In this document: positions 49,715 to 61,000 of the stretch, one piece after another
Layout: each line of letters begins with the position of its first letter
How positions within the stretch are numbered: the first letter of the stretch is position 1
Assembly: GCA_009760885.1 (NCBI GenBank)
Contig: CM019708.1
Location: forward strand, 11,708,931-11,772,930
Length of the DNA stretch: 64,000 bases
Source: Achatina immaculata
Taxonomy: Eukaryota > Mollusca > Gastropoda > Stylommatophora > Achatinidae
Direction of reading: 5' to 3'
The notes under the pieces: model-generated
What the model was told of the DNA's origin: nothing
Databases searched by the model: none
Seen by the model: only the letters and a program-made list of their open reading frames with translations
Made by a program: the position numbers and the translations under genes

Positions 49715-50870
49715 TAACCATGTGGGTTAAAATACTAAAAAATTAAAAAAGGGTAGTTGCAGATTCATCTAATATGTGGGTTATAATATTAAAAATTAAA
49801 AAATGGTGGTTACAATTTCATCTAATATGTGGGTTATAATACTAAAAATTAAAAAATGGTGCTTACAGTTTCATCTAATATGTGGGTTATAATACTAAAA
49901 ATTAAAAAAGGGTGGTTACAGATTAATCTGACATGTGGGTTATGATGCTGAAAAAAAAGGGTGGTTACAGTTTCATCTAACATGTGGGTTATTATACTTT
50001 TTAAAAAATGATGGTTACAGAATCATCTGACATGTGGGTTATTATATTTTTTTAAAAAAATAGTGGTTACAAATTCATCTAATATGTGGGTTATAATACT
50101 AAAAAATTAAAAAAGGGTGGTTACAGATTCATCTAACATGTGGGTTATGATGCTGAAAAAAAAGGTGGCTACAGTTTCATCTAACACGTGGGTTATGATG
50201 GTGAAAAAATGGTGGTTACAGATTCATCTGACATGTGGGTTATGATGCTGAAAAAAAAGGTGGTTACAGTTTCATCTAATATGTGGGTTATGATGGTGAA
50301 AAAATGGTGGTTACAGATTCATCTGACATGTGGGTTATGATGCTGAAAAAAAGGGTGGTTACAGATTCATCTAATATGTGGGATATTATACTTTTTAAAA
50401 AAAAATAGTGGTTACAGATTCATCTGACATGTGGGTTATGATGCTGAAAAAAAGGGTGGTTACAGATTCATCTAATGTGGGTTATAATACCAAAAAAAAA
50501 AAAAGATGTTTACAGATTCATATTACATGTCAGTTATAATATATACTTTAAAAAAAAATGGTTACAGATTAATCTTACATGTGGGTTAAAAAAAAATGGT
50601 TACAGATTAATCTTACATGTGGGTTAAAATACATACTAACTAAAAATGGTGATTACAAATTTATATTACATGCGGGTTATAATAATTTTAAAAAAACGAT
50701 GGTTACAGATTCATATTACACATGGGTTATAATACTAAAAAAAAATTGTGGTTACAAATTTATCTTATGTGGGGTTTATAATACTAGAAAAAAAACTTCA
50801 GTTACAGATTCATCCACCATGTAGGTTATAATACTTTAAAAAACAACAGAAGCAACTCCAGATCCATCTA
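49715..50870. repeat. About 57-bp minisatellite, about 20 copies
   Basis: Unit ggtggttacagattcatcta then atatgtgggttataatacta and a variable A-rich run (aaaaattaaaaaa). Subtypes alternate (gatgctgaaaaaaaagg, attatactttttaaaaaa), suggesting higher-order duplication in the 49930-50480 block. It is not a CRISPR: there are no unique spacers. Confidence 0.92.
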
Positions 50871-51189
50871 ATACAGGCTTTAATTGAAAAAAGAAAAAAA
50901 TTCTTTTTCTTCAGCTTTCTGAGCCATTAAGGATCATTGCTGCAGATAAAGTTTGCTTCCATTCCTCTTTATTCCTAATCTCTTTCCAGTTGGTGACGCC
51001 AATTTCTTTTATATCCTCTTGTGTTGTCTTTCCATCTCAGTCTTGGTCTACCCCTTGGTCTGTTTCCCTCATCTCTTGTACATACATAATTTTCATTTGT
51101 CTGTTCTCGTCCATTCATTTTACATGGCCCAGCCAGCATAGTCTGTTCAGTATCAAGACATTTATAATTCATTGGAATTTAAATAAGCT
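50871..51189 (-). mobile_element. Likely LINE 3' fragment
   Basis: Minus strand has RDEGNRPRGRPRLRWKDN and TRGYKRNWRHQLERD, the Arg/Pro-rich end of a non-LTR polyprotein (GRPRLRWKD...), truncated. Confidence 0.65.
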
Positions 51190-51367
51190 GTTCAGTAATG
51201 GGAAAAAGAAGGAGAGGAAGACCAAGGCGAAGATGGCTGCAAGACATCATTGAGGATCTGCAAGTGGATGCATTAGCTGCAGGCCATCTTGCTCACAACT
51301 GAGAGGCCTACAGGAGTGCTGTTTGGGAGGCAAAGTTCTGCAAGGGACATGCAAAGTAATGAATGAA
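51190..51367 (+). mobile_element. LINE B 3' end
   Basis: ggaagaccaaggcgaagatg, gctgcaagacatcattgagg and gacatgcaaagtaatgaatg: family 3' end with an ATGA tail. Confidence 0.85.
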
Positions 51368-51374
51368 TGTTCAG

Positions 51375-53345
51375 TTCAGTGTTCCTTCTAGCTCTTCATT
51401 CTCCACTGTTGGTATCCTTTATGGGCCTAAAGATTCTTCTTAGGATCTTGTACTCAAAGATCTGCAATTGTTATTCATCTTTCTTTTTTTACTCCACATT
51501 TCTGACCCATGCATGATGACTGGTCTTATTATCGTTATTTCAGGTTTTGGGATAGGATTTTAATAGATGTTGCAAGACCAAGTATATTTTATTCCCTATC
51601 TGTACTCTGCTTTTAATTTCCTTGCTTACTATGTTGCTTATGTTGAAGACTGTGTCTAGATATTTGTATGTTTCTGCTTTCTTAATGAGCGTATCTCCGA
51701 CATGTGTATATATAATCTGGATCTTTCTGCCCCCTGGTCTCTTGATATCTTCATATACTCTGTCTTATCTTGGTTAATGGGCAAGGCCACTTTTAGTGCC
51801 ACATCTCACAGGTACTTGTGACTTCTTGCACAGTTTCCCTCACTAGGTTGATGTCATCAGCACATCCTAGTATTTTAGTTTGTTCGTCTGTACTGCTTTC
51901 TTCTTTCACTTTTCTGATTGCCTTTTCTAGTACTAGGTTGAATAGTAATGGAGATAATGTATCACCTTGTTCTAAACCAGTTCTTATAAAGAAGGGTTCT
52001 GACTTTATTCCTTTATATACTGCTATATTTTGTGCACTCTCCTTACATATTCTGGTCAAATTGATTAATTTATCAGGTATCTCAGATTCTTTCATAATTT
52101 TCCATAAGCTGCTCATATCTATTCTGTCATAAGCTTTCTTGAACTCAGTAAAGATATTATGTACTTCTTTTCCATATTCCCAGTACTTTTCTGCTCTTTA
52201 GAATTAAAAGACATGACATTATTTAAAAGTAAAATAGATAATATTTTGTGGCTTGTTTGTAGTAATGATATTCCTCTGTAGTTTTCACACTTGCTCTTTT
52301 TGCCTTTTTTGGATACTGGGATTCCAACTCTAGATTAAACTGGTGCAACGAAAATCACGGTATCACACAATCCCACTTCTGTGACTCATGAGAATACAGG
52401 CTCAAGCCCTGCGATACTCTGAACCTCTTGTGGTCCTCTCGGGGATCTCGTGTGGTCCTTTCGGGGATCACAGGGGGGCCACGGGACCTATCAAGGACCA
52501 CAGGAATAAATTCAGTAGGATCACAGGGCGGTCTTGGTGCTAGAAGTGAACGAAGAAGAAGAATATTGGGATCAGTAATGATTCTCTCCACTCACTAGGG
52601 AGTTTTTTTCCTCTCCATATTTGTTGTATTAGTGCACATATCTGTTCATGCAGATTTAGACCTCCTTTCCCTTAATCAGTTCTGCAGCAATTCCATCTGA
52701 ACCCGTTACTTTGTTGTTTCACAGAAGTATGTTACTGTAGATGAATTCTTCTAAGTCTGGTTCCCCTATTTCAGGTTCACAAGTCTGTACTTCTTCACAT
52801 GGTATGGTGTTTATAGGCTCTTCACAGTTTTAAAAAATATTTTTTCCATCTGATACATATTTTCTCTTCATTATTTATCATATTTCCATTACCATCGTTC
52901 AATTTCTGCAAAGGTTGTTTATACCCTTGCTTTACTGTTCACTGTTCTTTATAGAATTCCCTGCTTTTCTTATTTTGATAGCATGTATGCATCTCATTCA
53001 CCATGTATTTCATATATTGTCATTTTTGTTGCCTAATAACTTTTTGAGTTTCTTTACGCTGTATGTAGTACTTCTCATTTATTTTGTTGTCTATGTCTTT
53101 CAAACAAATCTGTCTTGCTGTTCTTTTCTTTATGACTACTTATCTGCAGACTTCATTGAACAAGTTCTTTCTTTATTTATGGTCTTGACTCCCAGGAGTT
53201 CTTCCTCTGTGTGTCTTTATAATGGTTTTTATATCTTGCCATCTGTCATCAATGATTTTATCTTCTTCATTCCTTCTTTTATGTTTGTGTTATGGTTTAG
53301 CTTTTGTCTGATTTTTTCTTTAGTTTCTTATCTTTACAAAGCATC
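51375..53345 (-). mobile_element. LINE C, interrupted by a family-3 SINE
   Basis: Minus strand RT with IKSEPFFIRTGLEQGDTLSP, LFNLVLEKAIRKVK and GCADDINLVRE (51793-52116). Upstream are an MKNNKATGSDGI-like start (about 52640-52720) and an endonuclease C-terminal linker (EEDKIIDDRWQDIKTIIKTH region, about 53150-53280). Stops present. The insertion at 52324-52563 splits it. Confidence 0.8.
52324..52563 (+). mobile_element. SINE-like family 3, clean insertion in LINE C
   Basis: Second copy of the 43404-43636 unit, ending in GAA repeats, with flanks tactgggat (left) and tattgggat (right) as a 9-bp near-identical target duplication. Confidence 0.87.
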
Positions 53346-54084
53346 TCCATTTATTACTGTGCTTTTATTTAATTTACTATAACAAAAGCTTCCACAGGAT
53401 AGTGGTCGGTGCTGCATTCTCAGTGCCTGCGTGGAATCCCTCCTAAACATCATATGTAAAAACTGCTGTATTGGCCCAGGTTTCTCTATTGGGTCGGAAC
53501 CAACAATGGTAGATGGAAGGATGGGTAGTCGCTCCAGCTGTTTTACCACATTCTTGATCTCACCAACTGTCACAAAATGTTCCTCCTCCCCGTTTTCTGG
53601 GCCCTACCCATTCCTGGGATAACCGCTATAGCAAGGTTACGCACCGTCGTGTCTTGTAGTCACTCTGCTCAAGATACGGGAGAGCATAGCCATATATTGT
53701 TTTCATCCGCCGTCTGCCAGGTAAGGTCCAAAATAGGAAGTTAGGAACTCTTCTTTACTGCACCATTCAAACTTCTGTTCAGTCGCCAGAAAAGTTTCAG
53801 CCATGGCTGAGCTTATTCACACTCTAGTGTCAATAAGTACCTAGATTATTGGCTCTCGTGTGTGACAGTGCGTATAATCACTCTCCTGAAAGAACGGCCG
53901 CGGAAATTTGGCTCCCAGTCCGATAGGACACTGTGCCTTAACATCTTCGCTGCACCAGTTGCTAAGAACATCAGCTCGCAGTTCTAGGGAGATAGCAGAA
54001 GTAACCTCAACCCAGTTGCATTTCAGATAATGATGTTTTTCCTATCAGAGCGCGTGTGCCATATAATCCTGCCCCCCCCCCCAA
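53346..54084. other. Intergenic, unassigned
   Basis: 53385-53573 (minus) carries a 79-codon frame (VTVGEIKNVVKQLERLPILP) followed by AAATTAAATAAAAG; it matches no family I recognise and could be a fragment of a processed transcript. A C run at 54069-54078. Confidence 0.35.
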
Positions 54085-54602
54085 ATCATTTTTTTATCCA
54101 TCTGATGGTAAAGGTAAAATCCTAGTTTCCATACTATTATTGGGGATACGGTTTTAGGCCCGTTATTTCCACGACCTTCGACGCAAAGTCTGATGTGGTC
54201 AGCATCACATCTGGCCGCTTTTACCTTCCCAGATTTCTCTGGTATCCGTTTGTAATGAGTGGCGAAGTGGTTAGTGCACTGTCTCTCATGGCAAAGGTAG
54301 GTGGTTCGAATCCGACCAGAGACGCCCCAGTCACCCAGCTGTAGAAATGGGTACCCGTCTTCTTCTGGAGTTGGGGAAGGAAAGGCGGCCAAGCATGATA
54401 CTGACCATATCACCCTCTAGTGTCCCGACAGGTCAATGAAAATATGGGCACTAACAAACACCACATCCCTATGTGCATCGAAGGCGTGACACCAACTTTA
54501 CTTTGGGTGGATCCCGGGGCCTGAAAAAAAAACCCACTGCTAGGACTTGAACTCGACACAATCGGATTAGTAAACCGGGCTACTAAAGTTAGTGGATAGC
54601 AA
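54085..54602 (-). mobile_element. SINE family 2 split by SINE family 1
   Basis: Minus-strand SINE 2 halves: 54085-54242 (body, cttcccagatttctctggta) and 54495-54602 (tRNA-like head; the complement holds gtgtcgagttcaagtcctag, a B-box-like site). The SINE 1 copy at 54243-54494 runs in plus orientation between them. Confidence 0.68.
54243..54494 (+). mobile_element. SINE family 1, nearly full length
   Basis: Head atgagtggcgaagtggttag, B box ggtggttcgaatccgaccag, body cacccagctgtagaaatggg, tail aaaatatgggcactaacaaa. Inserted in SINE 2. Confidence 0.9.
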
Positions 54603-54869
54603 GATCATCGAATGAGGAAGTTCTGAAAGAGGCACGAGAAACAAGGAAAATTATAACGAAGATCAGAAAACGTGAATTCAAATCTGTGGGGCATGTTTGG
54701 AGGAGGGGCGGCTAGAGCACCTAATGGCAACAGGGAAGATCAAAGGTAGGAGAGACAGAGAGAAAAGATGTTTGATGGGTTGGCATCCTGACACGGGAAA
54801 TGCTCTGTGACAAGCCTGTTGAGATGCACGAGAGATCGAGGGTTATGGAAGGCCATGATATCCTACGCC

Positions 54870-54911
<42 letters not shown>
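54600..54911 (+). mobile_element. LINE E 3' end with (GA)n tail, in PLPP upstream region
   Basis: Reads EEVLKEARETRKIITKIRKR then EFKSVGHVWRRGG in shifted frames, the C-terminal end of a non-LTR polyprotein, then a GA run at 54869-54911. It ends 134 bp before the PLPP start codon. Confidence 0.72.
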
Positions 54912-54915
<4 letters not shown>

Positions 54916-55044
54916 TTAGTCTTGCCACTCTTTAACCAGGAAATGTTTGCAGGAGGCAACAGCGAGTGTCGATTTATTTCGTTCACGGAGACTGTTCGGC
55001 TCAGTTACCAGATTTCAGTGCCAGAACATCACGCTCGATCCGCC
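54912..55044 (+). promoter_or_regulatory. PLPP 5' UTR / promoter candidate
   Basis: Only 133 bases separate the LINE E tail from the PLPP start codon. Moderately GC-richer (gtgtcgatttatttcgttca, gcgctcgatccgcc). No TATA or Inr can be named. Confidence 0.35.
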
Positions 55045-55093
55045 ATGGCGTCCGTAGTTTACATTATTTGTGATATTGCCATCTTCATATCAG
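55045..55093 (+). CDS. PLPP: PLPP coding exon 1 (start codon)
   Basis: ATG in perfect Kozak context (ccgccATGG). Encodes [16 protein letters not shown], the start of transmembrane segment 1; donor TCAG then gttaat, phase 1. Joined to exon 2 it gives ...[11 protein letters not shown], a continuous TM1. Confidence 0.82.
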
Positions 55094-58000
55094 GTTAATA
55101 AGCTTATTATTAACTTTAAAATAAGGAAATTCTTTAAGTGAAATTATTTAAGCTGAATAGTTTGCTGGTGTGTGTCTTTGAACCCACAGTCTGTGGGTCT
55201 GTGAACAGTCTGAAAGGCCACATTTCTCTGAATGATGCATTAGGAAATATTTGTGTACGCTGTCATATTTGAGCATGTTTGTAGAAAAGAACATGTTGTT
55301 TCATCTTAATCATCACCATAGCAGGGGTGTAGATCGTACTTGTTGCTGATTGTATATTTTACTTCAAGTGGTATAACTTCTCACATATTCATTCATTCAT
55401 TCATTCATTCATTTGCTTGTCCCTTGCGGAACTTTGCCTCCCTAACAGCACTCCTGTAGGCCTCTCGGTTGTGAGCAAGATGGCCTGCTGCTGTTGCATC
55501 CATTTCCAGATCCTCAACGATGTCTTGCAGCCATTTTCGTTTTGGTCTTCCTCTTTTTCTTTTTCCCATTATGTAACCTTCCAAAATGGTCTTCTCTAAA
55601 TTATCATGACGTTTAATGTGTCCAAAATATTTAAGTTTTCTCTCTTTAATCCTCTTTACTAGCCAGCCTTCTTCAATAATAAGCTCTTGTAGTATAGATA
55701 TATTTGTTCTTTTTTTTGTGTCCACGATATTTGAAGAACTCTTCTGTAGCATTTACATTCAAAGACATTTATGTGTTTCTCAGCTGTTTTGTTAAGTGTC
55801 CATGTCTCACAGGCATATGTTGCGATGGGAAAGATGCATGCCATTAAAAATCTTATTTTTGTAGTTCTGTCTGCTCCTCTCCACAGATTCTTTAGTTGTT
55901 TTACTTTCTGAAGAGCAGTAGATGTCATCCTTTTAATTTCCCTCATTGTATCTCCATTATTAGTTAGTAGTGATCCAAGATATTAAAAACTCTCCACTTC
56001 TTCCAATTTTTCCTCATTGATATATATTTCAGCTGCCTTGTTTGTTTTGTCAATTGTCATCAATTTAGTTTTCTTTGCATTAAGATAGAGGTTCTGCTCT
56101 TCGCTGTTATTACGGACTGACATAATTAGTTTTTCCATTCCTTTTTGTGTTGTGGACAGTAACACTGTGTCATCAGCATATCTAATCTCTGGTATTTCAT
56201 AACCTCCAATTGTTATGGCATCGTAATATTCTTTGTCTACATCTTCTCTAACATTCCTCATTATATTTTCAGTATACAAGTTAAATAAGTAGGGTGACAA
56301 TATGCACCCCTGACGGACCCCTTGTTTTATGTCAAACCAAGTTGTTTCACCATTTATTCTTACTGCTGCTTGTTGGTCTAGAAACAGCAGTGATGTTAAT
56401 TGTATCAAATGTGTTGGAAATCCCATTTTTTCCATTATTTCCCAAAGTTTCTGGTGTTGTACACAATCAAATGCCCTTGAGTAGTCTATAAAGGATAAAT
56501 ATAGATTCACATTAAACTCTCTGCATTTCTCTATGATCTCTTGATCCTTTTCCTTGCCTGAAACCAGCTTGGACCATATTGACTTCTTCTGTTTTCTTAC
56601 AAAGTCTACCCATTATGATTTTTAACAGAATTTTACTGGCATGACCAATCAGAGCAACAGTTTTGTAGTTTGTACATAATTTCAGGTTACCATTTTTTGG
56701 CAGTGGTATGAGTACAGTTCTTTTCCTTTCTTTTGGCCAAATACCTGAATGCCATATCTTTTTGTACAGTGCATGATAGATTGTTGCACGTTCCTTTCCT
56801 TCTGCTTTAATAAATTCAGCTGTTATCTCATCACATCCTGGTAATTTACCATTTTTCAAATTCTTTATTGCCCATAAAACTTCTTCTGTTGTCGGTTCGG
56901 GTTCTTTCTCACTTATTGCATTGTTTAATTTTGTATGTTTATAACGTGTGATTCATCATTTGAATCCAGTTTGATGTTATTTTTATATAGGATGTGTCCC
57001 ATACACACCTTTATGTCTTAACCGGTAGACTAGGTTTATAACATATCAGTCAAGTCTGCTTGTTGTATTTCTATATGGAGTGAATTTTCTTCTAAATAGC
57101 ATTTCCTCTAAGATAATTTTTAAAATTCTAATGCACTGATCTGAGATGATAAGAATACGGGACATAATGGGAAACGTGGTCAAAAATAGGAGACATTATG
57201 GGCATCCCAATGAAGTAATTTCCAGGACAGATCCTTCAAATACAGGACTGACCTGTGTAACACAGTAACACACTTTTTTTTTTTTTTTTTTGGATCCATC
57301 TTACTTGTGTTTTGTGTAGGGCATCCAGTCTTTTCTAAAATGTATAAACTAGGGGGAAAAAAGTAGTACCTAAAAGCTGTTCCTACTTTTGTCCTAGTTT
57401 ATAGATTTTAGTATCACAGCTTTACTGCAGTGCCTCGTGTATAGTTGTATACTTATACACTAATTATTATCCAGTATTTTCGAAGGTGTTTTATATAAGG
57501 AATATCCAGTATTCTCTCTTGTCCACTTATTCAGTAATTATTTTCTTTGTGCTGTGTAGTACCTTTTTTAACTGTCTGGTAGGATGCCTGTTTGTTTGAG
57601 GTTTTCAAACACTTTTTCATACAATCTTTTTTCTTGATATCTGTTACACTTACATGCTTGCTCACCTCACCTCACCTCACCTCACCTCACCTCACCTCAC
57701 CTCACCCTCACCTCACCTCACCTCACCTCACGCTTAATGAGATTAAGTACCTTTCCTGTCCTACACCACTTAATAGCCTGTTTAGAAGTTCCCCCCCCCA
57801 CTCCCTCTCTCTCTTTCTCTCTCTCACTCTTTAACCTTTCCACTGACTGTCATCTTCTTGATCTTGTCATCTCATGACATGTCCAATGAATTATAATTGT
57901 CCTTCTCTTATGGTTTTAATTTTCTTTTTTCTTTATTTATTTGTTTTGTTTTCCCAAACTTCCCTGAGAACTTCTTTCTGTTCTGGGGCTGAAGACACAG

Positions 58001-61000
58001 TACTCAATCTGAGTACTTAACAACCCATATCTGACTGCTTACATGTTTTGTCTCACCATGGTACCCTTGGTAGCAGACATTAATCAGGCCAGGTAACCAG
58101 AGATCAAAGTGGGAAGCCAAATCCAGTCCAGAAAACTAAGCCAGGCCAAAGTTGGATGCGTCATGCCAAAAGCCAAACTGTATACTGTGGACCACCCCCC
58201 CCCCCCCATAAGGACAATGAAAGCTCTTTCGAGGGTGAATGCAGAAGATTAAGTTCATTATTTTTTTTTAAGCCTCAAAAGTCTCACATCTTTGCTGTTT
58301 CCAGAATGTTCAGAACAATAAATACAACTATAAAGAATTTCTAGTAAACTCAGTTTTATAGATGGAGCATAGATTTTAAATATTATCCTGAGCAAGTTTG
58401 TATATTTTCATTTTGTGTGTGTGTGTGTATTTTCATTGTCTGTGTGGTTATTATTATACTCCTAAGAGTATTTTTTGTTTGGAAGTGTACAAAAAATGTT
58501 GATACTGTACTAAGAGTGTCATTCCTTGGTATTATACTAAGAGTACCATTATTTTGTATTGTACTAAGTGTCACTGTTTGGTATTGTGCCAAGAGTTTTA
58601 TATATTTTTGTGATCACCTAAATTGGATGTGGGTGAAGTCTCTTCTTTTGTAAGACTGACCTTGTCTTGGTATCCTAGTTCTACCTTTAGTCACTGACAA
58701 ACTGTATGTGTACAGTTTGATCTGGTTTGCCTCATTGTGCGGGTAAATATTAACCATTTTCAGCAGCTTGTGTTTCTCAGCACTGTTGTAGCTCACAGAT
58801 ACACAACCTTTGCAGTGAGGAGGCAGGTTACTATTGACTGTGCTGCACAAGCCTTTATGTGTTATGGAGTAAAAATGAAAATAGGACATGTGTGCAAAAA
58901 TAAGTCCCTTTCATGTACTTCTTCACTGTGTTTATTTGTGAATATATAAGAAAAAAGTCATCGCAAAATAGGCACAGATCTCAAATTTAGCATTTATTTG
59001 TTGTTTAATCTTCTAACAGTTGGTTTGACATCAGTGCTGATGAGAATGTATATGAAGCCATTTGAAAGAGGATTTTTCAAAGATGATGAGTCGATAATGT
59101 ATCCGTTTAGTCAGTCAACAGTAACAAAGACTGTTCTGTACTCAGTTGGCTTCAGTATCCCAGCCTTGACGGTAATGTGTTTTTTTTTTTAAATTACTCT
59201 TTGTCGTGATATTAAATATAATTTTATCACTTCTCATTTTTGTGGGTAGATGCATTTTGTCACTGTTTCTCCTTTTTTTGTGGGTAGACACATTTTTATC
59301 ACTTCTGACTTTGTGGGTGATAATGTTTATCAGTATTGCTTTGATAGTAATGTATTTTTGTATTCCTCTTACCTTGATGGTAAATGTATTTTTATCACTC
59401 TTATCTTGACAGTAGTGTGCCAGGGAGTCGAATGAAAACCTTGACAATGCAATAAAATTTAGAAACAGAAGGCGATTGTCCTGGAAGTTAACATATTTAG
59501 TGATAGGCACGGTTTGAAGATTGGCCAACATGTGGTAGCACGAAGCCAGAATGCTACACGAGGTCAGTGGGGGGTACTACTTGCAGCGTGCAGACAAAAG
59601 TGCTGTGTGGTGATGCATGCCTGTCACTGCAGCAGGTGTACGAATGGAGTAGGAAGTTTCAAAGCAGAGTTAGTTCTGTGATAGACTCCCCTCGACCAGG
59701 TCAGGCACACGGAGGCCATTACAGCTTTGGAGGCCATGGTGAGGGAAAATCAGCAGGTAACACTGAGTGAAATAGCCTGTTGCTTGAATATGAGTTACGG
59801 ATCAGCACACCATATTGTCCATGATGTTATGCAGTTTCTGCATGATAAAAAATATTTAAGGTTTTCATTTTACTCTCCCTCGTATTTTTATCCCCTATTT
59901 CGTGGTAAAAATATTTTATCAGTCCACATTTGATAGTAAATGTAATTTTACTTCTCCTGCCATAACAGTAATGTACTTTTATCAGTCCTCTCTTGATAGT
60001 AATGATATTTTTTTTATCCTTTCTACCTTGGCAGTAACTGTATTTTATCCCTTCTGCCTTGACAGTAAATTACATATATTATTATCCCTTCTGCCTTGAC
60101 AGTAAATTACATATATTATTATCCCTTCTGCCTTGACAGTTAATGTATTTTATCCCTTCTGCTGTGACATTAAATGTATTTTTCATCACAACAGTCTGTA
60201 TTGTATACATTGTATATTTACTACAGTGGATGGAAATGTAATTTGTTTCTTACAGACTTTTTGATAAAATCATAAAACAAGTATACTCCCTCTTATCTGG
60301 CCGTTGCTGGACAAGACCATTGACTGGATTACTGAATGGTTGGATAATTTGAAAACACATTCAGAATACCATTTCGGGGGGTGGGGGGGGGGGGGCTATA
60401 AAAATTAAGTTCAACTTGTACAGTGAAATCCTAATTTTTTTTTTTTTTTATCAGTCATTGACTGTATTCTTTTAATTATGCCATTATTTACATGTTCACA
60501 TTATAGGCTGTCCATTATCAGTTCATTTTAACGCTCATAGCTTACCTTCAGTTGCTTCCACTTGTTTAAGATCATTGTTCTTGTTCAGTTAAAAAAAAAA
60601 AAAAAAGGTGGTAACTAAAGATTAAAACACACAGAAATTTAAGTTGTTCTTGTATGTAATGCTTGAAAAGGGCTGATGCCAAAATATTGGATGTATGTTT
60701 TTCATTTATACATTCTCATCTTACTTTCATACTCTCTGTGTTCTTTCTCATTTTCTTCATTCCCTCTGTCGTTTTGTAAAACTGAACCATACGCCTCCGT
60801 CTACCTTTATTGCTAGAACCAGTTTTGCCACAGTCATTATTTCTTTTATCAGAAAGTTAAAGAGATGGCGCACTGTGTACAGCTAATCACTGAAGACAGA
60901 AAGAAGGACTTTCCTATTTCTCTAGAAAATGTGGTGGAACTGGATGGACAGGAAGATTCCTGTCTGTGGCCCACAGTATGCCCACACATCATGCAGTGTT

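Noticed and set aside
49715..50870. CRISPR-like regular repeat
   Set aside because: Units are contiguous and vary inside the repeat; no unique spacers; eukaryotic context.
53334..53573. 79-codon minus frame followed by AATAAA-like sequence
   Set aside because: Not recognised and no second exon; kept only as an unassigned note.
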